Assembly (NCBI RefSeq): GCF_900120195.1
Contig: NZ_LT635539.1
Location: 1,225,257-1,289,256, forward strand
DNA length: 64,000 bases
Source of the DNA: Blautia sp. Marseille-P3087
Lineage (GTDB): Bacteria; Bacillota; Clostridia; Lachnospirales; Lachnospiraceae
Direction: 5' to 3'
Shown here in pieces: positions 52,117-60,940 of this stretch. The first letter of the stretch is position 1. Each line of letters opens with the position of its first letter. Under the pieces are notes generated by a model. That model worked only from the letters and a program-made list of their open reading frames with translations, did no database searches and was not told the DNA's origin. The position numbers were made by a program, and so were the translations under genes.

Positions 52117-53616
52117 TTATTTTCCCTCCTCTGCCTGTGCTGCATTTGTTGAATACATCATAACTGTCATCTCGTCGATTTCCTGATGTTCCAGAATCTT
52201 AATGATTTCTCCGTTATAAAATACTGCACAGTAATCGGCAACCTTCTGAATCTCCGGTATTTCCAAAGTATTGATCAGAATCGTTTTGCCCTGCTTTGCA
52301 AGTTCCAGGATCAGTTTGTAGATTTCCGCTTTTGCGCCTACATCTATTCCCTGTGTCGGATTATCCAGAAGAAGGATTTCCGCATCTGTATTCAGCCAGC
52401 GTGCAAGAAAAACTTTCTGCTGATTTCCACCACTTAAGGAAGTGATCAGGTCTTCGCAGGAATTTGCCTTGATATTCAGCATTTCTTTATATTTTTTGTA
52501 ATTTTTAATCTCTTTCTTTTTGGAGATAGCCGGTTTCCATGCAGAAAGCGTATGTTCTGACAGATACATGTTCTCCAGAATACTCATATCCGGAATTACA
52601 GAATTTTCTTTTCTGTTGGATGCCAGCATAGCAATCTGGTCTTTCATTGCTGTATGGATGGAATGATCCCGCATGACTTTACCCATTGCACGCATTTCGC
52701 CGCTGTAGGCTCTCGTCACACCAAACATACACTGCATCAGTTCACTGCTTCCGGCACCCTGAAGTCCGGTCAGTCCGACGATGCTGCCTTTTTTTACCGT
52801 CAGATTTATATTGCGAAAACCTTCTCCGCTGAAATTCTTCAGTTCCAGGATCGTATCGCCGAGTGGTCGTTTTTCGTATACATCCTGATCCGAGTATTTC
52901 TCCCCAACCATCATACGTGTAACGTCTTCCGGTGTAGTATCTTTGATATTTCCAGAACCTATAAATTCTCCGTTTCGGAATACGGTATATCGGTCTGACA
53001 GACGGAAAATCTCCGGCATTTTATGTGAAATAAAGATAAAGGAAGTTCCCTTTTTCTTTAAATTGTTTACGATTTCAAACAGATGTGCCACCTCATCATT
53101 GTTTAAGGATGTTGTCGGCTCATCCAGAATCAGAAGTTTTGCTTTAAAAAACAGCGCTTTTGATATTTCAAGCAACTGTTTCTGGCTCGTTTTCAGTTTG
53201 GAAACCTGCTGTGTCGGATCAATATCCACTCCCAGTTCATGAAACAGTCTCTCTGCCTCCTGAATCATCTTTTTCTTATCCAGGCGGCCCAGTTTTGTTG
53301 TGTATTCTTTCTGAAGGAATATATTTTCATAAACTTTCAGATCATTAAACAAATTTAATTCCTGATGTACAAAAGCAATTCCCATATTTTCGGACTGCCT
53401 GATCGTAATATTTTTTAATTCGGTTCCATCAAATTCGATTTCGCCTTTATCTCGCGGAAATACACCTGTCAAAACATTCATAAGTGTTGATTTTCCCGCA
53501 CCATTCTCACCGAGAAGTGCATGCACTTCTCCTTGTTCTACTGTAAGCTGTACGTTTTTCAGTACAGGAATCCCACTGAAGGACTTACAGATATTCCTCA
53601 TCTGCAATAAACTCAT
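52117..53616 (-). CDS. Sugar ABC transporter ATPase (RbsA-like, two domains)
   Basis: 499 residues with two ABC domains. Domain 1: Walker A GENGAGKST, signature region LKTSQKQLLEISKALFF (degenerate), Walker B LLILDEPTT. Domain 2 has a degenerate Walker A (GLQGAGSSE), signature LSGGNQQKV, and Walker B ILLLDNPTQGID, as is normal in RbsA/MglA proteins. It is followed by the permease; the binding protein gene is upstream with a stem-loop between. Confidence 0.94.
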   Translation of the reverse strand: MSLLQMRNICKSFSGIPVLKNVQLTVEQGEVHALLGENGAGKSTLMNVLTGVFPRDKGEIEFDGTELKNITIRQSENMGIAFVHQELNLFNDLKVYENIFLQKEYTTKLGRLDKKKMIQEAERLFHELGVDIDPTQQVSKLKTSQKQLLEISKALFFKAKLLILDEPTTSLNNDEVAHLFEIVNNLKKKGTSFIFISHKMPEIFRLSDRYTVFRNGEFIGSGNIKDTTPEDVTRMMVGEKYSDQDVYEKRPLGDTILELKNFSGEGFRNINLTVKKGSIVGLTGLQGAGSSELMQCMFGVTRAYSGEMRAMGKVMRDHSIHTAMKDQIAMLASNRKENSVIPDMSILENMYLSEHTLSAWKPAISKKKEIKNYKKYKEMLNIKANSCEDLITSLSGGNQQKVFLARWLNTDAEILLLDNPTQGIDVGAKAEIYKLILELAKQGKTILINTLEIPEIQKVADYCAVFYNGEIIKILEHQEIDEMTVMMYSTNAAQAEEGK

Positions 53617-53692
53617 AATTCTCGCCTCCCCGCCCGGTCTGTCGGACTTTTTGATACACTGCTCTGATACACATTCACTTAATTATCTGACA

Positions 53693-53716
53693 GAAGGGAA
53701 CTTTTCAGTTCCCTTC
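53693..53716 (-). terminator. Stem-loop between binding protein and ATPase genes
   Basis: GAAGGGAAC and GTTCCCTTC form a perfect 9-bp stem with a 6-nt loop. It is at the 3' end of the binding protein gene with a weak T-run; it likely protects the mRNA or causes partial termination, so that the binding protein is made in excess. Confidence 0.7.
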
Positions 53717-53764
53717 GCCATTTCTGTCTTATTAAAAAGAATTATATCACAAAAAATGCTCGAT

Positions 53765-54823
53765 TTAGAAAGAAGGATAATCTTTTACGTTGTCCTTATT
53801 TACGATTTCGCAGGCAATTACGTGATCCTGTTCTACATCTTTTCCATCCAGATAATCAACCATATCCTGGATTGCTGTCTGGATCATTGCAGGGCTGTAA
53901 GTTACAGATACAATACCACCAAACTGATCTGCGATATCTGTGAAGGATTCACCACGAAGTACTGCATAAAGCTCATCCAGTCCGCCACAGCCTGTCAGAT
54001 AAGGTGTATTTCCGAGGAATTTTTCTTTTGTTGCATCGTCGATTCCGCCGCCCTGAAGAGCTTCAAGGATACCCATTGCAAGTTCATCGTCTTCTGCATA
54101 GAACCATTTGATATCTGCGTTGGATGCATCTCCGAGCAGAGATTCATAGGCTGTCTTTGTATCAGAACGGCTCCAGTTCATAGCACCTGAATATGTGATA
54201 GATTTCAGATCGTCTTCAGACCATTTTGCATCGTCTGCAATTGTTTTTCCATCGTATTCCAGTTCTCCGGTAAGATACTTTGTAAATCCTTCATCACGGA
54301 GAGTTGTTACAGAAGAAGTATCTCCTTCATATACATAAACTGCATCACCAGGTTTCATACCCTGCTCTGTATAGTAAGCTGCACATGCTGCTCCGATACC
54401 TTCATTGTCACCTTTTACATTGGATACTGCGCTGTCAGCCACACCATCGATGATACGGTCAAATGCTACGTATGGGATTTCTGCATCAACCAGCTGCTGG
54501 ATTGCAGACTGAACAGTGTCATCGATTGGCTGAATTACAACTGCAATGTTGTCTTCACCTGCTGCGATGATATCTTCGATGTTAACGATCTGCTCTGCTG
54601 CATCTGCAGATGTGATCAGTTCTGCACTGTATGTGCCATCATCATTTACTTCTTCAATTTTTTCTTTTGCAAATGTTGCTACGGAGCCGGTCCAGCCATG
54701 ATCTTCCGGAGCTGTCAGCACATAAATGTGTGTAGCATCTCCATCTCCATCTGCAAATACAGGAGTAACCATACTACCCATTGTCATAGCAGCGATCAGC
54801 ATGCAAACTACTGTTTTCTTCAT
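53765..54823 (-). CDS. Sugar ABC transporter substrate-binding protein
   Basis: 352 residues. Signal peptide about 1-25 ending PVFA before DGDGD; a type I cleavage site without a lipobox cysteine after it, although a lipoprotein would be usual in a Gram-positive. The mature part is a periplasmic-binding-protein type 4 domain (HIYVLTAPEDHGWTGSV; VVIQPIDDTVQSAIQQLVDAEIPYVAFDRII). It would deliver the sugar to the ATPase/permease downstream. AAGGAGG is upstream. Its relatives bind ribose, galactose, or other monosaccharides; the ligand is unknown. Confidence 0.9.
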   Translation of the reverse strand: MKKTVVCMLIAAMTMGSMVTPVFADGDGDATHIYVLTAPEDHGWTGSVATFAKEKIEEVNDDGTYSAELITSADAAEQIVNIEDIIAAGEDNIAVVIQPIDDTVQSAIQQLVDAEIPYVAFDRIIDGVADSAVSNVKGDNEGIGAACAAYYTEQGMKPGDAVYVYEGDTSSVTTLRDEGFTKYLTGELEYDGKTIADDAKWSEDDLKSITYSGAMNWSRSDTKTAYESLLGDASNADIKWFYAEDDELAMGILEALQGGGIDDATKEKFLGNTPYLTGCGGLDELYAVLRGESFTDIADQFGGIVSVTYSPAMIQTAIQDMVDYLDGKDVEQDHVIACEIVNKDNVKDYPSF

Positions 54824-54908
54824 AATTCATTTCCTCCTTTTGGAATGTTTTTGTTTTTAATAAGCGGCTTCTCCGCATTATTTCATTATTTAATGTTTCA
54901 ATTATTTT

Positions 54909-55823
54909 TCAGATCACAAACTGTCTCATGTATCTGAGCGAAAGCTTCAGGCTGTCCAGCACTCTTTCTTCGGATCCTTCAAAAGATTTGTCTTCGATTT
55001 CTATGCATGTATATCCTTCAAATCCAATGTCTGTTAATGCGGACACGTATTTGCCCCAGTCTACATCTCCCAGTCCCGGAAGTTTCGGTTTCATATACTG
55101 AAGCGGATATGCCATCGTACCGCACTCTTTCAGTTTGTCTTTGAAAAGCTTGATATCTTTGTAATGCACGTGGAAAATTTTGTCCTTAAACTCATAAAGC
55201 GGCTGGATATAATCAATCATCTGCCATACAAAATGAGACGGATCATAATTGATTCCGATGTAATCACTGTCCAGAATCTCAAAAACTTTTCTCCAGATCA
55301 CTGGTGTTGTCATCAGGTTCTGTCCACCCGGCCACTGATCTCCGTCAAAAAGCATCGGACAGTTTTCAATCGCAATGCGCACTTTCTTTTCTTCTGCATA
55401 ACGTACGATCGGAATCCAGATTTCTTTTACCAGCTCCAGATTTTCTTCTACTGTTTTTGTCTGGTCTCTTCCGATAAAAGTTGTAACAAGGTTAATTCCG
55501 AGTTTTTTGCTTGCATCGATCACTTTATATAAGTGTTCGATGTTGGCAGCTCTTTTTTTCAGATTTCCGTCCATGGTGTTCGGATAAAATGCCAGCGCGG
55601 AAATCTCCACATTCTTTTCTTTGCAATAAGAAAGGATTTCTTCTGCTTCTTTGTCTCCCAGATTTGCTACATCAATATGGCTGACACCCGCGTATCTGCG
55701 CTCTGCTTTTGCTTTCGGCCAGCATGCAACTTCCACACATTCGTAACCGATCTCAGAAACCGTATCGATCATCTTTTTGAAATCGTAATCTTCCAGTATT
55801 GCACTGACTAATCCTATCTTCAC
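54909..55823 (-). CDS. Sugar phosphate isomerase/epimerase (TIM-barrel, AP-endonuclease-2 family)
   Basis: 304 residues; (beta/alpha)8 fold of the xylose-isomerase-like type, including metal-site segments AIENCP (Glu), NYDPSHFVWQ (Asp and His), FHVHYKDIK (His) and TCIEIED (Glu). Start is GTG 55823, overlapping the stop of the preceding dehydrogenase gene by 4 bp (GTGA). The combination with a Gfo/Idh dehydrogenase resembles inositol or keto-sugar catabolism (IolE/IolG-like), but the substrate is open. Confidence 0.9.
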   Translation of the reverse strand: MKIGLVSAILEDYDFKKMIDTVSEIGYECVEVACWPKAKAERRYAGVSHIDVANLGDKEAEEILSYCKEKNVEISALAFYPNTMDGNLKKRAANIEHLYKVIDASKKLGINLVTTFIGRDQTKTVEENLELVKEIWIPIVRYAEEKKVRIAIENCPMLFDGDQWPGGQNLMTTPVIWRKVFEILDSDYIGINYDPSHFVWQMIDYIQPLYEFKDKIFHVHYKDIKLFKDKLKECGTMAYPLQYMKPKLPGLGDVDWGKYVSALTDIGFEGYTCIEIEDKSFEGSEERVLDSLKLSLRYMRQFVI

Positions 55824-56869
55824 TCTAATTCCTCCTCATCCACGCGAACAGATCTTCCAAGCTCGCTTGATTTCAGACTGCCGAAAATAGCTTTCATTGC
55901 ACTCAGGACACTCTTTCCTGAAACAGCAGGTTCTATATCATTTTCTACAGACTCTACAAACGCATCAATGATTCCTGATTTTGTCTGATTATCATTTGTC
56001 TGAATCTGGTCGATGTCGTAGAAAACTTTTCCACCGTCTTTACGGATCAGTTCGATGCAATATTTCGGATTATGATAAATCTTGAGCATTCCCTCTGTTC
56101 CATAGATAATCGTGGAATTATCTTCCTCACCATAATAAGTCCAGCTGGCGGTCATCGTTCCGATGATTCCGCTCTTCATTCTGTAAATGCAGATTGCATT
56201 GTCATCTACACCGATCAGATTTCCATTACTGTCTTTCTTATCCAGTGTCGTCACTTTCGCAGTTGTTTCTTCTACTGTATCATCAAGCAGGTACTGGATA
56301 AGGTCTGTCTTATGTACACCAAGGTCTGCCATAGCTCCCATAGCAGCTCTCTTTTTATCGAAGAACCAGTTCTGTGGGCCAGCATCTACGCTCCAGGTTT
56401 CCGGGCCGCCATGTCCGAATGTTGTTTTGAAAGTAAGAACCTTACCGATATCTCCATGTTCGATGAGTTTTCTTGCTTCTGCATGAGCTTTGGCAAATCT
56501 CTGATTCTGTCCGATCATGAGTTTCTTACCCATCTGCTCTGCTGTATCCACCATCATCTGACAGTCTTTTAATTTTGTTGCCATCGGTTTTTCACAAAGT
56601 ACATGTTTTCCTGCTTTTAATGCAGCAATCGTAATCTCGGCATGTACATGATTTGCCACACATACACTGACTGCATCAATTTCCGGATCTGCCAGCATTT
56701 CCTCAACACTTTCATAAGACTTGCAATTATATTTTTCAGCAAGGTCTTTTGCACGCTGCAGATTCAGATCATAAAGGCCAGTCAGTTTTGCATTCGGATT
56801 ATCCAGATATTCCGGAATATGACGAACCTGTGCAATCTTTCCACAGCCTATAATTCCGACTTTCACCAT
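55820..56869 (-). CDS. Gfo/Idh/MocA family oxidoreductase
   Basis: 349 residues. N-terminal NAD(P)-binding Rossmann domain (VGIIGCGKIAQVRHIPEYL), the ExKP motif in LCEKPMATK (about residues 93-101), and a C-terminal alpha/beta substrate domain with GAMADLGVHKTDLIQYLL. Oxidises or reduces a sugar or cyclitol. It is the first gene of the carbohydrate operon, right behind a strong promoter. Confidence 0.93.
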   Translation of the reverse strand: MVKVGIIGCGKIAQVRHIPEYLDNPNAKLTGLYDLNLQRAKDLAEKYNCKSYESVEEMLADPEIDAVSVCVANHVHAEITIAALKAGKHVLCEKPMATKLKDCQMMVDTAEQMGKKLMIGQNQRFAKAHAEARKLIEHGDIGKVLTFKTTFGHGGPETWSVDAGPQNWFFDKKRAAMGAMADLGVHKTDLIQYLLDDTVEETTAKVTTLDKKDSNGNLIGVDDNAICIYRMKSGIIGTMTASWTYYGEEDNSTIIYGTEGMLKIYHNPKYCIELIRKDGGKVFYDIDQIQTNDNQTKSGIIDAFVESVENDIEPAVSGKSVLSAMKAIFGSLKSSELGRSVRVDEEELE

Positions 56870-56880
56870 CTTATCTCCCC

Positions 56881-56958
56881 CTTTATGATTTCATTTTTTC
56901 TTTCATTTTTCGTTTCATTTTTCATATAAAACATATCATTTTTCATAAATACGGTCAA
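56881..56958 (-). promoter_or_regulatory. Carbohydrate operon promoter and leader repeats
   Basis: On the minus strand, TTGACC (56958-56953), 17 nt, TATGTT (56935-56930). On the + strand TCATTTTT occurs at 56891, 56903, 56915 and 56936, that is, 12, 12 and 21 bp apart, from the -10 to the ribosome site (GGGGGAGA before ATG 56869). These repeats may be a regulatory site. Confidence 0.7.
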
Positions 56959-57133
56959 TATTTTTATGCTATACGTATATTTTTTCTATGTTTTGCATCT
57001 TTTTATTATTTATTTTTGATATTTATTACCATATTTTATGTTTTATTTCTGAAAAGTTTTCATTTCTTTCACATATCCTCGCGGAGCGATTTTATGTAAC
57101 AGGAACATTACGGAGTAATTTCCTATTACATAA
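56959..57133. other. Intergenic region with partial structured repeat
   Basis: Very AT-rich upstream region of the carbohydrate operon. 57075-57137 is a partial copy (about 62 bp) of the last quarter of the 186-bp structured repeat, including CCTCGCGGAGCG and GGAACATTACGGAGTAATTTCC. No gene is seen. Confidence 0.6.
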
Positions 57134-57169
57134 AAAAGATCTCATGGTTTAATCACCACAAGATCTTTT
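57134..57169 (-). terminator. Terminator after the second Gfo/Idh gene
   Basis: AAAAGATCT with AGATCTTTT, inner TGGT/ACCA; followed on the minus strand by TTTTTTATG. Confidence 0.85.
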
Positions 57170-57189
57170 CTGATTTCGCATATATTCCA

Positions 57190-58182
57190 TTATCTCTCAT
57201 CCGCCGGAAACGTAATACCACACTGCCGTCTCAGTTCATCCATAAGTTTCATGGCATTCAGTGAACGTTCTGTATGACTTTCGGCTTTTTCTTCCCTTCG
57301 GATCATTTTTATAAAATATTCCAGCTCATATTTCATGTCATTCAATGGTTCTCTGTGATAAAGAACTTCCTCGGTTCCGTCCCGGTAAACAATCCTGACT
57401 GTTTCCGGACAGTCATTCGTCCCCTGAAAAAGAAGCATTCCATTCTCACCCTGAATTTCATTTGGCAGGCTGGAATCTGTAATCTTTGAATACGATACCT
57501 CTGCAATCTTGTCCTGATACTTCGCGAGGATATCTCCTGCCCCATCCACACCACTTCGAAGCATAACGGCAAAACCACTGATCTTCTCCGGCATTCCCAA
57601 AAGGTACAGCAGTGTGTGCACACAATAAACGCCAATATCCATCAATGCCCCGGCGGAACATTCTCTGCTGAATATATTGTGCTCCTGTCCTTCTTTGAAG
57701 CTGTCATATCGGCTGGAATACTGGCAATAAGAAATATTCGCTTTTCGAATTGCGCCCAGCTTATACAGACTATTTTTTATCGCCTGCATTCCCGGATCAA
57801 AGACCGGACGAACAGCTTCCAGAAGCACCAGATGTCTTTCCTGCGCTGTACGGAACATTTCTTCTGCTTCTGCATGATTAGATGCAATTGCTTTCTCGCA
57901 AAATACATGCTTACCTGCTTTCAGAAGTTTCATCACATGTTTATAATGCATATAATTGGGGCTGGCAACATAAACCGCCTCCACATCCTTATCTGCCACA
58001 AGCATGTCCAGACTGTCATAAAACCGCTCTGCTCCCTGCTCCCCGGCAAATTGTTCTGCCTTTTTAATATCACGGGAATATACCGCTACAAGCTTAAATC
58101 CTTCACATTCTTTTGCTGCACTTAAAAATTTCTGTGTAATTTTACTCGTTCCGATCGTTGCAAATCCAATAGTAGTATGCAT
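57190..58182 (-). CDS. Gfo/Idh/MocA family oxidoreductase, second copy
   Basis: 330 residues from ATG 58182, which has AAAGGAG upstream; the extension to 58236 lacks a ribosome site. NAD(P)-binding GFATIGTSKITQKFL, with the EKA variant of the catalytic EKP motif (FCEKAIASNHAE, about residues 96-107), and GALMDIGVYCVHTLLYLL in the second domain. This MviM-like subgroup includes trans-1,2-dihydrodiol dehydrogenase-like proteins. It stands alone, behind the BMC genes on the same strand. Confidence 0.9.
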   Translation of the reverse strand: MHTTIGFATIGTSKITQKFLSAAKECEGFKLVAVYSRDIKKAEQFAGEQGAERFYDSLDMLVADKDVEAVYVASPNYMHYKHVMKLLKAGKHVFCEKAIASNHAEAEEMFRTAQERHLVLLEAVRPVFDPGMQAIKNSLYKLGAIRKANISYCQYSSRYDSFKEGQEHNIFSRECSAGALMDIGVYCVHTLLYLLGMPEKISGFAVMLRSGVDGAGDILAKYQDKIAEVSYSKITDSSLPNEIQGENGMLLFQGTNDCPETVRIVYRDGTEEVLYHREPLNDMKYELEYFIKMIRREEKAESHTERSLNAMKLMDELRRQCGITFPADER

Positions 58183-58264
58183 AATATCTGTTTCTCCTTT
58201 CCCGTCTCTGCCTGACTTTCTGATAAAAAAAGACACACATCTCTGTATGTCTCTCTGTCATGTC

Positions 58265-58795
58265 TTATCGAATATTTTCCGGATATTCCACACCTTCCGG
58301 CAATGGCTGCCATTCGTTCAGTCCAAGGCTCTGCTTGAACTTAGCCTGTTCAAGTGTCAGCTTCGGAAGATCATCTTTCAGATATTCCATCAGCTCATCA
58401 ATTCCCTCACGTGTTACGTTGTTGACTTCAAAAATCTGCTCACATCCCATGTTCTCCATCCACTGTCGTACCATCGGAAGATTGGCGTGAGGAGAATCCA
58501 CCTTTGTGATGATTCCGATCAGCGGTCTCAGAAGAAAGTTTCTGCTGCCATCGCTGAACAGGTTAAAAGGCTCGTTTGCCGCCTGCACGATTGCAATGAC
58601 ATCGGCCTCAAAAGAAAAGCACGCAAGTCCCACACTGAAATGCTTGGACTCCGCGTATTCACCCGGAGAATCGATCGTATCTTCTTTTGTATTTGTATAC
58701 TGAGTCTTGTGATAGTGCAGCTCTTCTCCCTTCAGTGCCTGTGTCAGAGAAGTTTTGCCCGCCTCACTTCGTCCCATTAAAAAGATTTTTTTCAT
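58265..58795 (-). CDS. eutP: EutP/PduV-type microcompartment GTPase-like protein
   Basis: 176 residues from ATG 58795. P-loop MGRSEAGKTSLTQAL at residues 6-20, switch region EDTIDSPGEYAE, and ITKVDSPHA as the G4-like motif. EutP and PduV are small Ras-like proteins linked to ethanolamine and propanediol microcompartments. It begins 19 nt after the preceding shell protein gene. Confidence 0.9.
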   Translation of the reverse strand: MKKIFLMGRSEAGKTSLTQALKGEELHYHKTQYTNTKEDTIDSPGEYAESKHFSVGLACFSFEADVIAIVQAANEPFNLFSDGSRNFLLRPLIGIITKVDSPHANLPMVRQWMENMGCEQIFEVNNVTREGIDELMEYLKDDLPKLTLEQAKFKQSLGLNEWQPLPEGVEYPENIR

Positions 58796-58814
58796 TCTGT
58801 CATCCTGTCCTGTT

Positions 58815-59246
58815 TCAGCTTCTGTGGATCTCACAGACATCAAAATGTAGTTCGTCGCGGAAAAATCTCACAACTTCTTCAACTGCTGTCATTACCTGAG
58901 AGAACCCGCCTGTTATGATCAGTGCTCCGCTGAAACGATCCATAAATCCAACTTCAACATGTGCAGCCTTTACCGCCACATCCGTCGCAACCACAATGGC
59001 CTCCCACGGTGTCACACGCATGATCCCGATAGTTTCTCCTCTGTGGTCTTCGCCTTCATGTACTCCGATATGAAGCGCAAGATTCTCATAAACAGAACCA
59101 TCCGATGGAGTGAATACATGTGCAAAGTCAAGGGATTTACCCGGAACCCGTACCCGTGTCAGTCGAAGTTTCTTTCCTTTAAGATTTTCATAGTCGTCAT
59201 GAAACAGTCTCTCGAGAAGTTCCTCTCTCGTTATACGTTCTTCCAT
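58815..59246 (-). CDS. BMC shell protein, EutS/PduU type (extended)
   Basis: 143 residues from ATG 59246, which has AGGAAG upstream. The second half (GETIGIMRVTPWEAIVVATDVAVKAAHVEVGF, FSGALIITGGFSQVMTAVEEVVRFF regions) is the circularly permuted BMC fold. The first 65 residues are charged and carry the beta-barrel strands. A paralogue of the gene directly upstream. Would form a hexameric tile in a microcompartment shell. Confidence 0.87.
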   Translation of the reverse strand: MEERITREELLERLFHDDYENLKGKKLRLTRVRVPGKSLDFAHVFTPSDGSVYENLALHIGVHEGEDHRGETIGIMRVTPWEAIVVATDVAVKAAHVEVGFMDRFSGALIITGGFSQVMTAVEEVVRFFRDELHFDVCEIHRS

Positions 59247-59256
59247 GCTGTACTTC

Positions 59257-59622
59257 CTATCTCTTCGTGATGTCACAGACTACATATCCCAGCGTATCAC
59301 GGAAATACTCCACAACTTCTGTCATCGCAGACATGACATCGGAAATCTCTCCCGTAATAATCATGGTTCCTGTAAAACGGTCTGCAAATCCAAGATAAAC
59401 GTTACCGCTCTTTACTGCAATATCTGACGCGATAACCGCTGATTCTGACGGTGTCATATTCATGATCCCGATTGCAGATGAACCATAATCCACCTGCGGA
59501 TTCAGTCCGAGTTTCTGATATATGATCGGAGCCGGGCCGCCCATTACATGCGCAAAGGTAATTTCCTTACCTGCTACCGTCTCCTGTACGATTCTGATCT
59601 TATCGCTATGTTCACTTGCCAT
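59257..59622 (-). CDS. eutS: BMC shell protein EutS/PduU
   Basis: 121 residues, standard length for EutS/PduU. IGIMNMTPSESAVIASDIAVKSGNVYLGF and FTGTMIITGEISDVMSAM are typical; the N-terminal IRIVQETVAGKEITFAHVMG forms the central barrel. It is the first gene of the trio, behind a strong promoter, with GAGGAG upstream of ATG 59622. No enzymes of ethanolamine or propanediol breakdown are near. Confidence 0.93.
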   Translation of the reverse strand: MASEHSDKIRIVQETVAGKEITFAHVMGGPAPIIYQKLGLNPQVDYGSSAIGIMNMTPSESAVIASDIAVKSGNVYLGFADRFTGTMIITGEISDVMSAMTEVVEYFRDTLGYVVCDITKR

Positions 59623-59660
59623 TGACAGCTCCTCACTTTCGCTATAATGCCTTATACTAA

Positions 59661-59689
59661 ATTGTACTATTTTGTTAATACAAAGTCAA
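59661..59689 (-). promoter_or_regulatory. Promoter of the EutS-EutS-EutP trio
   Basis: On the minus strand, TTGACT (59689-59684), 17 nt, TACAAT (59666-59661). Very good sigma-A consensus and a short leader (about 30 nt), so no riboswitch or antiterminator is expected. Confidence 0.85.
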
Positions 59690-59783
59690 GGTAATTTTCC
59701 TTTAAATCAGCACAAAACAACATTTCCTCAAAATAAAATCCACATAAAACAACACTTTTTTCTTTTTATGTTTCTACAAAGTC

Positions 59784-59825
59784 AAAAAAGCAACTGTTTC
59801 AGATAGTTGTCCAAAACAGTTGCTT
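59784..59825 (-). terminator. Terminator after trpS
   Basis: AAGCAACTGTTT (59788-59799) pairs with AAACAGTTGCTT (59814-59825); TTTTTTGAC follows on the minus strand. Confidence 0.92.
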
Positions 59826-59869
59826 AATATTGTATCTATTATATTTCATTCATGTAGTGATATGGAATT

Positions 59870-60940
59870 TTATTTCTGGTACATATCAGACTGGTCACTG
59901 TCAAAATAGTTGATACGCATAGATGCCTTAACATCATTCAGTGTCTCAGCTGCTTTTGCTTGTGCAACCTTGCTTCCCTCTTTCAGGATATCAAGTACAT
60001 CCGGGATACGCTGTTCCCATTCTTTACGTCTTGCACGAATCGGGCCAAGCTCTGCCTGCATAACATTATTCAGAAATTTCTTGACTTTTACATCGCCAAG
60101 ACCGCCTCTGCGGTAATGATCCTCGAGTTCTTCAAGATTCTGATATTCCGGAAGGAATTCCGGGAAATATTCATCCCTGCAGAATGCTTCCAGATAAATA
60201 AATACCGGGTTGCCTTCCACACGTCCCGGATCCTGTACCCGAAGATGATTCGGATCGGTAAACATGGACATGATTTTTTTCTTAACATCGGCTTCTTCAT
60301 CAGAAAGATAGATGCAGTTGCCGAGAGATTTACTCATTTTAGCTTTGCCATCGATACCAGGCAGACGGAAGCATGCCTTATTTGACGGAAGCACGATCTT
60401 CGGATCTGTCAGTGTCTCACCGTAAACAGTATTGAATTTGTGTACAATTTCTTTGCACTGCTCGATCATCGGCATCTGATCCTCACCAACCGGTACATGT
60501 GTTGCACGGAAAGCGGTGATGTCTGCTGCCTGGCTGATCGGGTAACAGAAAAATCCAACAGGAATGCTGGCTTCAAAATTTCTCATCTGAATCTCGGATT
60601 TTACGGTAGGGTTACGCTGTACACGTGCCACTGTAACAAGATTCATATAATAAAATGTAAGCTCTGTCAGTTCCGGTACCATGGACTGGATAAAAATCGT
60701 AGATTTCGCCGGATCGATTCCGCATGCCAGATAATCCAGTGCAACCTGAATGATATTCTGACGTACTTTTTCCGGATGCTCTGCATTGTCCGTCAGTGCC
60801 TGTGCATCAGCGATCATAATATAAACTTCATCGTAATCACCGGAATTCTGAAGCTTCACACGCTCCTTCAGTGATCCTACGTAATGTCCTACGTGAAGTT
60901 TTCCGGTAGGACGATCCCCTGTTAAAATTACCTGTTTCAT
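59870..60940 (-). CDS. trpS: Tryptophan--tRNA ligase
   Basis: 356 residues, class I aminoacyl-tRNA synthetase. HIGH-like motif in PTGKLHVGHYVGSL (11-24), KMSKSLGN near residue 205. The start codon abuts the gltA stop codon, so the two genes are translated from one mRNA; no T-box leader precedes this pair. It is of the longer type with the substrate-binding PVGEDQMPMIE segment. Confidence 0.97.
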   Translation of the reverse strand: MKQVILTGDRPTGKLHVGHYVGSLKERVKLQNSGDYDEVYIMIADAQALTDNAEHPEKVRQNIIQVALDYLACGIDPAKSTIFIQSMVPELTELTFYYMNLVTVARVQRNPTVKSEIQMRNFEASIPVGFFCYPISQAADITAFRATHVPVGEDQMPMIEQCKEIVHKFNTVYGETLTDPKIVLPSNKACFRLPGIDGKAKMSKSLGNCIYLSDEEADVKKKIMSMFTDPNHLRVQDPGRVEGNPVFIYLEAFCRDEYFPEFLPEYQNLEELEDHYRRGGLGDVKVKKFLNNVMQAELGPIRARRKEWEQRIPDVLDILKEGSKVAQAKAAETLNDVKASMRINYFDSDQSDMYQK

